A DNA stretch of 64,000 bases from Aestuariibius violaceus (lineage in GTDB: Bacteria > Pseudomonadota > Alphaproteobacteria > Rhodobacterales > Rhodobacteraceae). Below the pieces are notes generated by a model. It had not been told where the DNA came from and searched no databases. It saw nothing but the letters and a program-made list of their open reading frames with translations. Shown here in pieces: positions 1-8,688 of this stretch (positions within the stretch are counted from its first letter, which is position 1; each line of letters begins with the position of its first letter). The position numbers and the translations under genes are program-made. The DNA is taken from NCBI RefSeq assembly GCF_040779325.2, contig NZ_JBFONT020000012.1, forward strand, positions 4,749 to 68,748, read 5' to 3'.

Positions 1-303
1 GGGCAACCCCGTAGCTTCTGCGCCAACCGGGAGGATCTCAAGGTTTACGCCGCGCCGTGCCGCCCGCCGTTCCAAAATTGGGCGCATCTGGGCGTTGGGC
101 TCGATGCCGATGACGCGATGCGCACCAGCCAGATACGTCAAGTTCGCACCAACGCCAGGTCCTATCTCGACGACGGTCCCCGATAGGTCGGCAAAAAGAG
201 CGGATTTCTTCGCGTGCAGAAGGCGGTTCACGTAGCTATCGACAGCAGCCAGGAACCACGCGTTGAGACGGCCGCGAAGCGGGTTGTTCTGTTGAACGGA
301 CAT
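1..303 (-). CDS. Class I SAM-dependent methyltransferase, N-terminal part
   Basis: The reading frame starts at the ATG complementary to 301-303 and is still open at the left edge of the window, so only 101 codons are visible. Residues about 44-52 read VVEIGPGVG, the glycine-rich motif I that binds S-adenosylmethionine, followed at about 66-69 by GIEP, which ends in the acidic residue expected to hold the ribose. This is a Rossmann-fold methyltransferase of the UbiE/methyltransferase-11 type. The substrate is unknown because the C-terminal part is missing. Confidence 0.8.
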   Translation of the reverse strand, partial: MSVQQNNPLRGRLNAWFLAAVDSYVNRLLHAKKSALFADLSGTVVEIGPGVGANLTYLAGAHRVIGIEPNAQMRPILERRAARRGVNLEILPVGAEATGLP

Positions 304-404
304 GGAAACTCCAGGGATGGTTTTCTTAAGGCGTGATCATCGGATTGGCTGCTCTGTGCCAGCCTCGACCCGCCCGAAGGCACTTCGGTTCTAAGTCGTG
401 GCGG

Positions 405-737
405 CTATCGCACCTCCTCGACCAGCAGAGTGTCGTAGTGCTGCGCGCGCGTATCGTAGTGCGCCAGTACCTTCTGGGCTCGTGTTGGTACGTGAGACCT
501 CTCATAGTCTTCGCCGACAAAACCCTTCACGGCATCGAGATCTCGGAACCGCATGATCGTGATGAACTCCACGTCTTCCTCCCGGGCCCTCCGCAACAGT
601 TCGATGCTCTGAAAGCCGGGGACTTTCATCGCCAGAATGCCGGGAATGACCTCGCCGGTGACGACTCCCTGGTAGCGGTCTGCGTTTTCGTGCGTGGCAT
701 AGCCATGCCAGATGCGTCTGATCATACGCGTCTCCAT
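405..737 (-). CDS. Antibiotic-biosynthesis-monooxygenase-fold (dimeric alpha-beta barrel) protein
   Basis: A 110-residue protein. It opens with IRRIWHGYATHENADRY and has the pattern of a beta strand, a helix, then VEFITIMRFRDLDAVKGF, which is typical of the small ABM/EthD-like ferredoxin-fold domain found in heme-degrading and quinone monooxygenases and in many uncharacterised stress proteins. The length is that of a single-domain member. Start choices are Met1 or Met5 (MIRRIW), four codons apart. It lies between the methyltransferase and the divergent Lrp-type regulator, and could be a target of that regulator. No substrate can be assigned. Confidence 0.65.
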   Translation of the reverse strand: METRMIRRIWHGYATHENADRYQGVVTGEVIPGILAMKVPGFQSIELLRRAREEDVEFITIMRFRDLDAVKGFVGEDYERSHVPTRAQKVLAHYDTRAQHYDTLLVEEVR

Positions 738-868
738 CTTTGTGATTGAACTGGCTCCAAGCCCGTCTCGATGACGTCTGCGATATCACTGGAACTGGCC
801 GCATGTCCTGCCAAAGACAAATCGGGCATATCAAATATTGGCACGAGTAGTGTTGAGTGCGGTACCAT

Positions 869-885
869 TTGGCATAATATGCCAA
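869..885. promoter_or_regulatory. 17-bp perfect palindrome abutting the start codon of the Lrp-type regulator
   Basis: TTGGCATAATATGCCAA reads as two 8-base arms around one central base and ends one base before the ATG at 887. A -35-like TTGAGT (853-858) and -10-like TAATAT (875-880) with 16 bases between them would start transcription at about 887. It is probably the autoregulatory operator of the regulator, lying inside its own promoter; this is inference from position and symmetry. Confidence 0.5.
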
Positions 886-886
886 C

Positions 887-1348
887 ATGGATGATATCGA
901 TAGGCGAATCATATCGACACTTCAGACTGAGGGGCGACTGAGCAATGCCGAACTAGCCGATCGCGTCGGCCTGTCTCCCTCGCCGTGCTTGAGACGGGTC
1001 AAATTGTTAGAAGGACAGGGTGTGATCGCTGGCTACAAAGCTATCATTGACCGTGAAGCGGTAGGGCTAGCGCTGACCGTGTTCGTAGAAATCACTGTAG
1101 CGCGTCACTCCCGGCAGAACGCCGCGCTTGTCGCAGAAAGCCTTTCGGGGATCCCGGGCCTTGTCGCCTGTCACATGGTTTCCGGCAATGCGGATTTCCT
1201 GGCCGAGATCGTCGTTTCCGATCTGACCGCTTACGAACGGCTGTTGACTGAGAACATTCTGACGATCGACGCTGTCGAGCAGATTAGGTCAAATTTTTCC
1301 CTGCGCGCGGTTTGTACGTCACAACCGTTGAAACTGGCGCCGGTGTAG
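887..1348 (+). CDS. Lrp/AsnC family transcriptional regulator
   Basis: A 153-residue protein of standard length for the family. The N-terminal winged helix-turn-helix begins DDIDRRIISTLQTEGR (residues 2-17) and continues ELADRVGLSPSPCLRRVKLLE, the classical AsnC recognition helix. The remainder is the RAM/AsnC ligand-binding domain, with the NADFLAEIV strand at about residues 103-111. Such proteins sense amino acids or related small molecules and often control exporters or catabolic genes divergently. No Shine-Dalgarno sequence precedes the ATG; a palindrome occupies that space. Confidence 0.92.
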   Translation: MDDIDRRIISTLQTEGRLSNAELADRVGLSPSPCLRRVKLLEGQGVIAGYKAIIDREAVGLALTVFVEITVARHSRQNAALVAESLSGIPGLVACHMVSGNADFLAEIVVSDLTAYERLLTENILTIDAVEQIRSNFSLRAVCTSQPLKLAPV

Positions 1349-1436
1349 ATCAAGGACTGACGAGGGGCCGACCATATATGAACTCAGATCGGTCAGTCGA
1401 GCGCCTCATCGAAGGCTTACCGGTTTGATCGCGGGA

Positions 1437-2606
1437 TCAACTCATCCTTGAGGTTCGCCGGAAGGCCAAGATGGCATGGAGGGCGATCCCGGACAAAAAG
1501 AGAAAAGCGACACACAGCTGCATTTCAGGATCGCCGAACCTGCCTGATACGAACAGCAAGAGCGGCGTGCCCAGCAGGTTGCCCGTGTTGCCCAATTGAG
1601 CCATGAGGCCATAGGCGAGCGCCTGATGTTCAATGTCATTGTTCAACTCTGGAACCGCAGTAAAGCTCGCCCCCTGAACGAGGCCAAGAACGGCGAAAAG
1701 CGCAATCGCAAATCCTGCCCCGAACCCCACAAACATGTTGAGCAATACCAGGGCGCACGCGAGGGCAAATCCCGCCACAATGATCGCCACGCTGCCAGCT
1801 CTGCGCAGTAATAACGGCACGACCAGCAAGGAAACCGCGATGCTGGCCATCGGCATCATTCCGGCGACTTGCGCGGCGTTTTCCTGTTCCAGTCGTTCTG
1901 GCAGCAGCGCCAGAAGCGACACGAAGGTCAGTGTATAGGCAAGCCAGCCAGCACCCGGTGCGGCTATGAATGGCGATGCATAAGCACGACGATGGGCGAC
2001 CAGGATACTGGCGCTGCGCACTCCCGGAGCGGGCTGCGGGGTCTTCGTGTTCGGCAGGAACACCGATGCGAGAATACCAATCGCCAACAAGAACGTGCCA
2101 TGTCCCGCAAGGAGCAAGGCCAAGCCGCCTGCGCCGACAAAGGGCATTATTCCCCAGGCGACGATTGCAAACGAAACGCCGAAAAACGTGCTCCATAGCG
2201 TCATGGCCGCGCCGACATATCTCCGGTCGCTGATCTGCGCGATCAAGGTTGGCGCAGCGACCACGACCGCAAGATGCGACGTGCCCTCAATAATCCTGCT
2301 GATCAGCATTGAAGGAAAGGACGGAAGCAAGGCCTGCCAAAATGACATCAACGCTCCGAGCGCGAGACCGTATACAAGTATGCGCTTGGGCCCGAACTGC
2401 CCTACGACGCTGCCGGCGACAACACCCAGTATCGCGCCCACCAAGCTCACAAGAGACAAAAGCCAACCCAGTTCCGTGCCGAGGTCTGGATACGTTTGGC
2501 GGAAAAGACCAAAGGGCACTGCAATCTTCGCAAATTGTGCAGCCGCGCCCAGGCCCGCAAACCAGAGCAGAAGGATCAGAAGAGGCTTTGAAACCCGTGC
2601 GTTCAT
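1437..2606 (-). CDS. MFS transporter
   Basis: A 389-residue protein with about twelve hydrophobic segments, typical for the major facilitator superfamily. The loop after segment 2 has GQFGPKRILVYG (about residues 69-80), a version of the MFS motif A. Members of this size are proton-driven exporters or importers of small solutes. The start MNARVSKPLLILLLWF places the first membrane helix directly after a short positive N-terminus. It is transcribed towards the Lrp gene and is preceded by the XRE regulator on the same strand, which may control it. Substrate unknown. Confidence 0.85.
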   Translation of the reverse strand: MNARVSKPLLILLLWFAGLGAAAQFAKIAVPFGLFRQTYPDLGTELGWLLSLVSLVGAILGVVAGSVVGQFGPKRILVYGLALGALMSFWQALLPSFPSMLISRIIEGTSHLAVVVAAPTLIAQISDRRYVGAAMTLWSTFFGVSFAIVAWGIMPFVGAGGLALLLAGHGTFLLAIGILASVFLPNTKTPQPAPGVRSASILVAHRRAYASPFIAAPGAGWLAYTLTFVSLLALLPERLEQENAAQVAGMMPMASIAVSLLVVPLLLRRAGSVAIIVAGFALACALVLLNMFVGFGAGFAIALFAVLGLVQGASFTAVPELNNDIEHQALAYGLMAQLGNTGNLLGTPLLLFVSGRFGDPEMQLCVAFLFLSGIALHAILAFRRTSRMS

Positions 2607-2661
2607 GCCCCCCAGCTACCCGACGGGCAGAGACCGGGCCACGCATAAAAAATGCGAGGGG

Positions 2662-3216
2662 CTAAAGCCCGGTGACCAGACGTGCGGGTCGCCCGTCAGC
2701 GAGGTACATTCGTTCCCAAAGCATTCCGCCTGCGCTGATCTTCAATTCCGGGTAGATCGCCTCTGACGTCACCAGGAACTGAGGTTGCGGGTGTTCCTGG
2801 TCCCACCAACCCTTGGCTTCGAGTTCGTTTTCGGCACGGCGGATTTCCTCGGTTGCAAAACGCCACAAGGAAACACCAACCATACCGCGATCGGTTGAAT
2901 TCCAGTCTTTTGCTCGGCTTTTGGAATAGGCTAGGCACTCATGGCTAGCCTCATCCACAAGGTGGACACAAAACGACGCGCCTTCGACCAGCCGCCTCAG
3001 CGCAGCATCGTTGGTGCACTTGGCGGAGAGACATTCAAATGCCTGTCTCTGCATATCAGCATCTGGAGTTTGTATTCCGTTTTCCCAACGCGAGACGGTC
3101 GTTTGATTGACCTCAAGCGCATGTGCCAGGGCCTCCTGTTTGATCCCGCTCGCTATCCTTTGCCGCTTCAGCCGCTTCGCGAATGCCGGGAACAGAGGGT
3201 TCAAAACGTCATCCAT
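2662..3216 (-). CDS. XRE-family helix-turn-helix regulator with C-terminal sensor region
   Basis: I place the start at MDDVLNPLFPAF (3216). An in-frame upstream Met at 3294 would add 26 residues with no similarity to the fold. Residues about 12-56 (FAKRLKRQRIASGIKQEALA, then VNQTTVSRWENG) form a canonical Cro/C1-type HTH. The remaining 130 residues resemble a small ligand-sensing domain of the PAS type seen in some XRE proteins, but I do not recognise it with certainty. It lies just upstream of the MFS gene on the same strand and may regulate it. Confidence 0.8.
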   Translation of the reverse strand: MDDVLNPLFPAFAKRLKRQRIASGIKQEALAHALEVNQTTVSRWENGIQTPDADMQRQAFECLSAKCTNDAALRRLVEGASFCVHLVDEASHECLAYSKSRAKDWNSTDRGMVGVSLWRFATEEIRRAENELEAKGWWDQEHPQPQFLVTSEAIYPELKISAGGMLWERMYLADGRPARLVTGL

Positions 3217-3357
3217 ATTCAAAGAAGTATTACCATCGAAGTGTTTCTCCAAGCCCAAGGTGATGGGTAGGTTCCACCACCACCACACCCGCAAAGGTCT
3301 GCCGGGAACGACGGTCAGTTCCTTTCCTCTATGGGAAACCTAGGTGAGCGCGGTTTA

Positions 3358-3369
3358 GTTAGGCCTAAC
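3358..3369. promoter_or_regulatory. 12-bp palindrome in the XRE/GST intergenic region
   Basis: GTTAGGCCTAAC is perfectly symmetrical and lies about 140 bases upstream of the XRE start codon, in the gap behind the GST gene. It could be a protein-binding site, but there is no second copy nearby to support this. Confidence 0.2.
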
Positions 3370-3490
3370 CCCGCTCAACAAATCTAGCGGCGGAAGGGAG
3401 ACGCTCGGCCGGATCACGAAGAAGGGCGATCGTTACTTCCGCAAGATCTAGATCGTCTCGAACTCGCGCAACACAGAACCATCCGGACCT

Positions 3491-4120
3491 CTAGGCCGCC
3501 TCAGCTTCCAGCGCTCGTCGCACGGTTGGACGTTGGGCCATCATTTCTCGATGTTCCGCCACCTTGGGAAACTGAAGAGGATCGACACCGTCCGGTTCCA
3601 TCCACTGAGCAAAGGTAAAAAGATACGGATCGGCCACAGAGTAGTGTTGGCCGAGCACGAACGGTCCGTCTAGGTAGAAATCCTCAATATGTGAATAGGC
3701 TGCCGCAACAGTAACCGGAACCTTACGTTGCATCGCCTCAATCGCCGCTTCATCGTCGACCCACCTATGCCCGCGCATACGATGGGCATGGGCAACGTGC
3801 AACGTGGATGCCATGAAACTATTGAATTCTTGAAGTCTCGCAAATTGATACGGATCGCCAACAGGCGCTAGCTGTGCATCAGGAAAGAGTTGCGAAATAT
3901 AAACAAGGATTGCGGGGGTTTCGGTCAGAACACCCGATGGCGTGACCAAGGCCGGTACCCGCCCCTTCGGATTGATTTCAAGGTAAGAGCCGGAGTTATG
4001 TTCGCCCTGTTCGATCGATAACCGATGCAGGTCATACAACGCTTCGGCGTCTTCCAAAGCGACGTGGGAGGCCAGTGAGCAGGTGTCCTGCGCATAGTAG
4101 AATTGCAAACGTTCATTCAT
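3491..4120 (-). CDS. Glutathione S-transferase family protein
   Basis: A 209-residue protein of the usual GST length. The N-terminal thioredoxin-like domain starts LQFYYAQDTCSLASHVALED (residues 4-23) and carries NPKGRVPALVTPSGVLTET (about 50-68), the glutathione-binding cis-Pro and TET region. The all-helical C-terminal domain follows, with VADPYLFTFAQW near residues 162-173. The YY...TCS N-terminus fits beta-class bacterial GSTs. Likely a cytosolic detoxification enzyme; the electrophilic substrate is unknown. It appears monocistronic. Confidence 0.88.
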   Translation of the reverse strand: MNERLQFYYAQDTCSLASHVALEDAEALYDLHRLSIEQGEHNSGSYLEINPKGRVPALVTPSGVLTETPAILVYISQLFPDAQLAPVGDPYQFARLQEFNSFMASTLHVAHAHRMRGHRWVDDEAAIEAMQRKVPVTVAAAYSHIEDFYLDGPFVLGQHYSVADPYLFTFAQWMEPDGVDPLQFPKVAEHREMMAQRPTVRRALEAEAA

Positions 4121-4239
4121 GACTGCTTTGCCCCGTCGATGCCATCTGCTTCATAGAAGCAGCACAACTGAGTGGGTCACAATAACCAAAAAAATGGCCC
4201 GTTACTCGATCCCGAACAACGGCCAGGCTGGGCTTGCTG

Positions 4240-4370
4240 CCGCCATCGGAGCAAGTGCGCACGACGCCACCAGACACCCCCTCTCAGAAGGGGACGGCCC
4301 ATGAGAGACATTCGGCGGCATCCGGCTACGCTGCGCTCGAGCCCGCTTTCCAGCCATTCGCTGCGAGCGC
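4240..4370 (+). repeat. Copy of the dispersed intergenic mosaic repeat
   Basis: The gap 4121-4554 between the GST gene and the ABC operon has no convincing gene. It holds blocks shared with other gaps: CTGCCGCCATCGGAG (4238-4252), GACGGCCCAT (4293-4302) and CCATTCGCTGC (4354-4364). The orientation matches the other copies in the window. The last about 150 bases before 4555 presumably hold the promoter of the ABC operon; I see no clear sigma-70 hexamers there. Confidence 0.6.
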
Positions 4371-4572
4371 GAACTTTGAGGTAGGTTTAGCTCACCAGAA
4401 TGTGGACTTTCCGACCTTCGCTCTGATCTGGACACAGTAGTCGTCTGGAGCAACGGTTTTGAACTTAGATTTGACATGAATCGGTGCAAAACATCGATCA
4501 ATTGCGTGGTATTGGAGAGCATTCCAGCCCGGCAAGCTGGCGGCAAATCGGAAAATGTTGAGCAAAGAGCGC

Positions 4573-5325
4573 ATGATTAAAGTCACGAACTTCAGCAAGC
4601 AGTACAAAGGCTTCACTGCCGTAAAAAACCTCAGCTTTTCGGTCGAACCAGGCCAAATCCTTGGATTGCTCGGGCCAAATGGGGCGGGCAAAACAACGAC
4701 CTTGCGTACATTGTGCGGGATTATCCCGCCCAGCTCAGGGAGCCTCATGGTTGCTGGCCATGACGTTGTCCAAGCGCCCATCGCAGCCAAACAGAACCTC
4801 GGCTATATCCCTGACGATCCACGGCTCTTTGACACCATGACCGTTTGGGAACACCTGGCTTTCACGGCGGCTGCTTACAAACTCGCAGACTTCGAAAAGG
4901 ATGCCGAAGCGCTCCTTGCGTCATTCGAACTCACACACAAGCGCAATACGCTCGTCCACAACTTGTCGCGCGGTATGCGGCAAAAGGTGGCGATCGCCTG
5001 TGCCTTTTTGCACGACCCAAAAGTGCTCCTGTTCGATGAACCCCTGACGGGGCTGGATCCCCAAGGCATCCGGGGGATTCAACAAGCAATCCGCGACCGC
5101 GCACGGGCTGGCGCGGCCATTATTATAAGCTCGCATCTTTTGAGCCTGTTCGAGAACCTGTGTACACATATCATGGTGCTGAACCTTGGCGAGTGCCGCC
5201 GATTTGGCCCCATGGAAGACCTGCTGAGCGAGGTTGGCCATACGGACAGCACTTCCGCCCTTGAAGAAGTGTATTTCTCAATCACGCAAGCGGCAGACCA
5301 GGGCTCAGAGACAGCGGTGGTCTAA
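4573..5325 (+). CDS. ABC transporter ATP-binding protein (ABC-2 exporter type)
   Basis: About 250 residues with all nucleotide-binding motifs: Walker A GPNGAGKTT, a Q-loop region ending NLGYIPDD, the signature LSRGMRQKVAIA, and Walker B LLFDEPLTGLDP followed by the H-loop IISSHLL. The order and spacing are those of CcmA/YhaQ-type export ATPases. I prefer the start at MIKVTNF (4573); an in-frame ATG at 4555 would add six residues. The permease gene begins three bases after the stop, so the two form one operon and one exporter. Confidence 0.92.
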   Translation: MIKVTNFSKQYKGFTAVKNLSFSVEPGQILGLLGPNGAGKTTTLRTLCGIIPPSSGSLMVAGHDVVQAPIAAKQNLGYIPDDPRLFDTMTVWEHLAFTAAAYKLADFEKDAEALLASFELTHKRNTLVHNLSRGMRQKVAIACAFLHDPKVLLFDEPLTGLDPQGIRGIQQAIRDRARAGAAIIISSHLLSLFENLCTHIMVLNLGECRRFGPMEDLLSEVGHTDSTSALEEVYFSITQAADQGSETAVV

Positions 5326-5328
5326 GAG

Positions 5329-6957
5329 ATGGATGCTGCTCTTTGCCGACTTCTCATGTTGCGACTGCGTGGCGGTCTGCGCCAGCGCTTGCTCCAGTTG
5401 GCAAGCGTGCGCGGCCTGCTTTTCACCCTTGCCTTCGGGGCGGTCATTTGGTTCCTGATCGTTTCGAACGGTTCCTCGGGCACGAGCGTCTTTGCATCCG
5501 CGGCTCTGGACCGGCAGGCGTTCGGCGAGCAGATCATTACCTTCATGCCGTTCAGCATGCTTGGGCTGTCGCTGCTCACCGTATTGATGACGACCGGGCC
5601 TACGTTTCATTTCTCGCCGAATGAGGTCAATTTTCTCTTTACCGGGCCGTTCCGCCGACGGGATCTGATCCTCTATAAGTTCGCGGCCTATGTCGCTGGC
5701 GTCACCTTGAGCAGCGTGTTCGTTACGCTCATTGCACCGCCGCAAATAGGATCGGCCCTGTCTGTCTTTATCGCCACGCTGCTGACGCTTGTGTTCGTTC
5801 AGCTGAACAGCGCCGTCATCAGTATGACCGGGCATGCGCTCGACGGCAGTAGGCTCGCAAGGATACGATGGCCCGCAACGGCATTGCTTTGCATAACCGC
5901 AGCGGCAACCTTGCTTTACGCATGGGCCATGCCCGACCGTGGGATAATCGACCTTTTGTCCGAGTTTCGATACTCATGGATCGGAACCATAATCTTGATC
6001 CCCTACATCGTGTTCGCCGAACTTTTCGTGGCGCCATCGGTTTCACATCTGGCCCTTTGGGCTCTTGTCGCGGTCGTCATCAATGCGGCGCTGCTGCGCG
6101 CTGTTATCGTGCTCGATGCGCGCACGACCGACCGCTCCCTCGCGGAGAACGCCCGCCTGAGCAACCGATGGGAGCGCATCAAACAAGGTGGCTCTTTCTG
6201 GGCGACCGAACGGACCGAAGTGCGCTCGGTCCGTCGTGCACCAATTCTAGGCGGCTTGGGGCCCATTGCCGCGCGGCAGGCCCTCAATGCGTTGCGGAAT
6301 TCGTTCAGGCTTATCCTGGTATTTGTTTGTCTCGCCGCGTGTATTGCGCCGATTTCCTTGGCGCTCGGCGCGCCGATCACGGAGGCACAGACTTTGATGA
6401 TTATCTATGTGTTCATCGCATTCATCCTACCTCGCAATCTGATCTGCGACTTTCGCGGCGACCTGAGTCGGATGGAAATCTATAAGACACTGCCCATCGC
6501 TCCCTGGCGCATTTGCACAGGCCAACTCGTGGTTCAGACACTGCTGGCCTATTTCATTGCTTTGACAATTATAGCGAGCGCACTTGTCTTCGAGGAGAGG
6601 GTCACGACACAAGTTGCACTGGTATTAGCGGCTTTCGCGCTACCGTTGACGTTTCTTATCTATGCAGTCGAGAACACGGTCCATCTTCTGTTCCCGACAA
6701 AGCTCGTTGCGATGGGACGGGCAGACTTCGAATTTCTTGGTCGCTCAATTGTCGAGTTTATCGCGAAGACGGTTTTCGTTTTCGCTGCTATGGCGGCATC
6801 AGGTGCCGTGGGGCTGGTCACATTCAAAATGATGGGAACCACATTGGTTCTGCCGGGATTGGCCAGCTGGCTTACACTGATGTTGATCGGACTTCTGACA
6901 TTGTTCGCACTGCAATATGCTTTCCGGCGCTTCGCGGTCGCAGAAACCATCGACTAA
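5329..6957 (+). CDS. ABC exporter membrane subunit
   Basis: A 542-residue, strongly hydrophobic protein with two groups of membrane segments separated by a long charged stretch (about residues 265-310, containing RTTDRSLAENARLSNRWERI). This matches the putative ABC exporter family whose members are encoded directly after a CcmA-type ATPase, as here. It would form the export channel in the inner membrane. The substrate is unknown; such pairs export lipids, peptides or drugs. It includes the motif FHFSPNEVNFLFTGPFRRRD (about 89-108), conserved in this family as I recall it. Confidence 0.8.
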   Translation: MDAALCRLLMLRLRGGLRQRLLQLASVRGLLFTLAFGAVIWFLIVSNGSSGTSVFASAALDRQAFGEQIITFMPFSMLGLSLLTVLMTTGPTFHFSPNEVNFLFTGPFRRRDLILYKFAAYVAGVTLSSVFVTLIAPPQIGSALSVFIATLLTLVFVQLNSAVISMTGHALDGSRLARIRWPATALLCITAAATLLYAWAMPDRGIIDLLSEFRYSWIGTIILIPYIVFAELFVAPSVSHLALWALVAVVINAALLRAVIVLDARTTDRSLAENARLSNRWERIKQGGSFWATERTEVRSVRRAPILGGLGPIAARQALNALRNSFRLILVFVCLAACIAPISLALGAPITEAQTLMIIYVFIAFILPRNLICDFRGDLSRMEIYKTLPIAPWRICTGQLVVQTLLAYFIALTIIASALVFEERVTTQVALVLAAFALPLTFLIYAVENTVHLLFPTKLVAMGRADFEFLGRSIVEFIAKTVFVFAAMAASGAVGLVTFKMMGTTLVLPGLASWLTLMLIGLLTLFALQYAFRRFAVAETID

Positions 6958-7267
6958 GGCAAAGAAAGAGGAACTCCAGTTAAGACGACAAGGTGGATCT
7001 ATGAGGTCTATCCTATCCATCCGAATGGGGGGGGGTTGGCCTGAGACCTGGAAGCAAGGTGCATAGACATTAAAAGAAGCTTTATCGAGAATTGCGGCCC
7101 ACTTTAGTTACGTTCATGAAAAACACCGGATTCTCCAGACCGGCCAATCGCTGCGCCTGCGAGTTCGTCGGTTTGATAAAATCACCGTTTGCGGGACAAA
7201 CTGTGAATTCGCTGCGATAGCACGAAAGTCCGGAGTGCGACATTGCTTCTCCCGGGAATTAAGGGAT
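6958..7267. other. Gene-free interval with repeat-like fragments
   Basis: 310 bases between the ABC permease and a convergent LysE gene. It holds a run of nine G (7027-7035) and, at about 7190-7225, GCGGGACAAACTGTGAATTCGC, which resembles the GCGGGACGAA...TTCGCTGC blocks of the dispersed repeat family. I see no credible open reading frame or clear terminator. Confidence 0.4.
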
Positions 7268-7900
7268 CTATTCCTCGGTCCTTGCGAAAGCGATGCCGAC
7301 TCCACTCAAAAAGAACATACCGCCCACGCTTCGCTGCAGCCCTATCATCAGCCCTTGCGAGAGTTCGAGCTGGCGAACACGATCTCCAAACACTGAGTAG
7401 GTCATCGCGACAAGAAAAGCGCCGGCTCCACAGATGGCCGTCATTCCGGCCAGTTGCGTGACAGTGCCACCTTCGTGGGAAAGGAACTGGCGGAAGAGAG
7501 CCGTGAAGAAAGCGATGGCTTTAGGGTTGGCAATAGCGACTGCGAAACCACCGCGAAAGAGGGCAGTGGCAGTCCGCGAGGGCCGCGTCGTGCCTGCGCC
7601 GAGCACAATGGGAACGTGTGCGGCCCGCCACATGCGAATGCCGATATAGACCAGATAGGCGGCACCTGCATACTTCACGATCGAGAACAGCAAGGCTGAG
7701 CCCACGATGATCGCACCGAGTCCGACCGAGGCCGCCGCCGCTTGGAGTGTGGACGCGCAAGCATTGCCGAGCGCCGTGGCGACCGCACGGTCGGCTCCGA
7801 ACCGTGCTCCATCAGCAAACGCCAGCAAAGTGCTCGGACCAGGGATGAGCGAAACCCCCAACACTGTAAGAATGAAAAGAAGCCATTCCTGAGCGGTCAC
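7268..7900 (-). CDS. LysE/RhtB family amino-acid exporter
   Basis: A 210-residue membrane protein with six predicted helices. The N-terminus LFILTVLGVSLIPGPSTLLA carries the PGP(S/N) signature of LysE/RhtB exporters, and AYLVYIGIRMWR (about residues 79-90) is the conserved end of the first half. FRGGFAVAIANPKAIAFFTALF (about 115-136) is the family's NPK motif. These proteins export amino acids or derivatives from the cytoplasm. The next gene upstream on the same strand encodes a small membrane protein, 28 bases away, so they may be cotranscribed. Confidence 0.92.
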   Translation of the reverse strand: MTAQEWLLFILTVLGVSLIPGPSTLLAFADGARFGADRAVATALGNACASTLQAAAASVGLGAIIVGSALLFSIVKYAGAAYLVYIGIRMWRAAHVPIVLGAGTTRPSRTATALFRGGFAVAIANPKAIAFFTALFRQFLSHEGGTVTQLAGMTAICGAGAFLVAMTYSVFGDRVRQLELSQGLMIGLQRSVGGMFFLSGVGIAFARTEE

Positions 7901-7928
7901 CTGGCGTCTCCGCTAGCTCTCCGTGAAA

Positions 7929-8213
7929 TCATCGAGCCGAACCGCCATCGTCCATTCCACCTCTATGGCTGCGGAGCGATTGCCAGATGCCGAAAATGCT
8001 TATGACGATCCAGAAGAACTCCATGACCACCGACGCGAGGTTGAAATTATAGTACAGGGACAGGGAAATTAGCAGAGAGCCCACGAGGTTGATCGTGGGG
8101 AACTCCCATCGAGCCGCGTCAAGAAGCCGGGCCTGCGTTAAAAAGTAGGCTGTGACCACCATGACGGTGCCGAACGATCCGATGAGGTCGACGAAGCCAA
8201 GATCGAAGTTCAT
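7929..8213 (-). CDS. Small membrane protein of the CBU_0592 type
   Basis: A 94-residue protein with three hydrophobic segments and the pattern DLIGSFGTVMVVTAYFLTQ, then FPTINLVGSLLISLSLYYNFN and a Trp-containing third helix ending in an Arg/His-rich tail. I recognise this as the CBU_0592-like small transmembrane family, whose function is unknown. It precedes the LysE gene on the same strand and is divergent from the HxlR regulator, with which it shares an upstream region containing a tandem repeat. Confidence 0.7.
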   Translation of the reverse strand: MNFDLGFVDLIGSFGTVMVVTAYFLTQARLLDAARWEFPTINLVGSLLISLSLYYNFNLASVVMEFFWIVISIFGIWQSLRSHRGGMDDGGSAR

Positions 8214-8292
8214 GCGAGGAAATCTCCCTTTGAGCCCCCTTGGGCATGCTGCACCGATTGACCGCGCCCGCTATGGATCGCGGCAAGGCTTG

Positions 8293-8333
8293 GTGCTATG
8301 GAATCAATAGTGTTCAGCGATAGTGCTATGGAA
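8293..8333. promoter_or_regulatory. Tandem GTGCTATGGAA repeat, candidate HxlR operators
   Basis: GTGCTATGGAA occurs at 8293-8303 and again at 8323-8333, exactly 30 bases apart (close to three helical turns), in the gap between the divergent CBU_0592-like/LysE genes and the HxlR gene. Regular phasing suggests two dimers of the regulator on one face of the DNA. No binding data; inference from spacing only. Confidence 0.4.
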
Positions 8334-8343
8334 AGCAGAGCGC

Positions 8344-8688
8344 ATGGTCAAGATACCGCGACCGGGGCAGCCGGTTCGAGGCTCGCGCAGCGGCGCGCCC
8401 GTGATGGCCCTCCTAGACCTTCTTGGGCGGCGGTGGGCAATGGGAGTTGTCTGGGTCCTCTCAGAGATTGGTCCGACGACATTCAGGGGTTTGCTGGAAG
8501 CCTGCGAGACGATCTCTCCGGCAGTTCTGAATCAACGCTTGAAGGAACTGCGCGCGGCTGGTCTCGTGACTCGGGAGGAAGGTGGCTACGCCGTCACGCC
8601 CATCGGGCGCAGCATTTACGAACAGCTTGTCCCGCTTACCGATCTTGCCACCGAATGGGCCGCGCGGCTACCGGATCGGGACTGTTGA
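8344..8688 (+). CDS. HxlR family winged-helix regulator
   Basis: About 114 residues. The core GAPVMALLDLLGRRWAMGVVWVLSE is followed by PTTFRGLLEACETISPAVLNQRLKELRAAGLVTREEGGYAVTP, the HxlR winged helix with its wing. I take the ATG at 8344 (preceded by GGAAAGCAGAG); a GTG at 8323 would add seven residues and would lie in the tandem repeat. HxlR proteins act as dimers and often control neighbouring divergent genes, here the small membrane protein and the LysE exporter. Confidence 0.88.
   Translation: MVKIPRPGQPVRGSRSGAPVMALLDLLGRRWAMGVVWVLSEIGPTTFRGLLEACETISPAVLNQRLKELRAAGLVTREEGGYAVTPIGRSIYEQLVPLTDLATEWAARLPDRDC

Noticed and set aside
7027..7035. Run of nine G as a phase-variation tract
   Set aside because: It is not in or immediately before a reading frame or promoter that it could switch.
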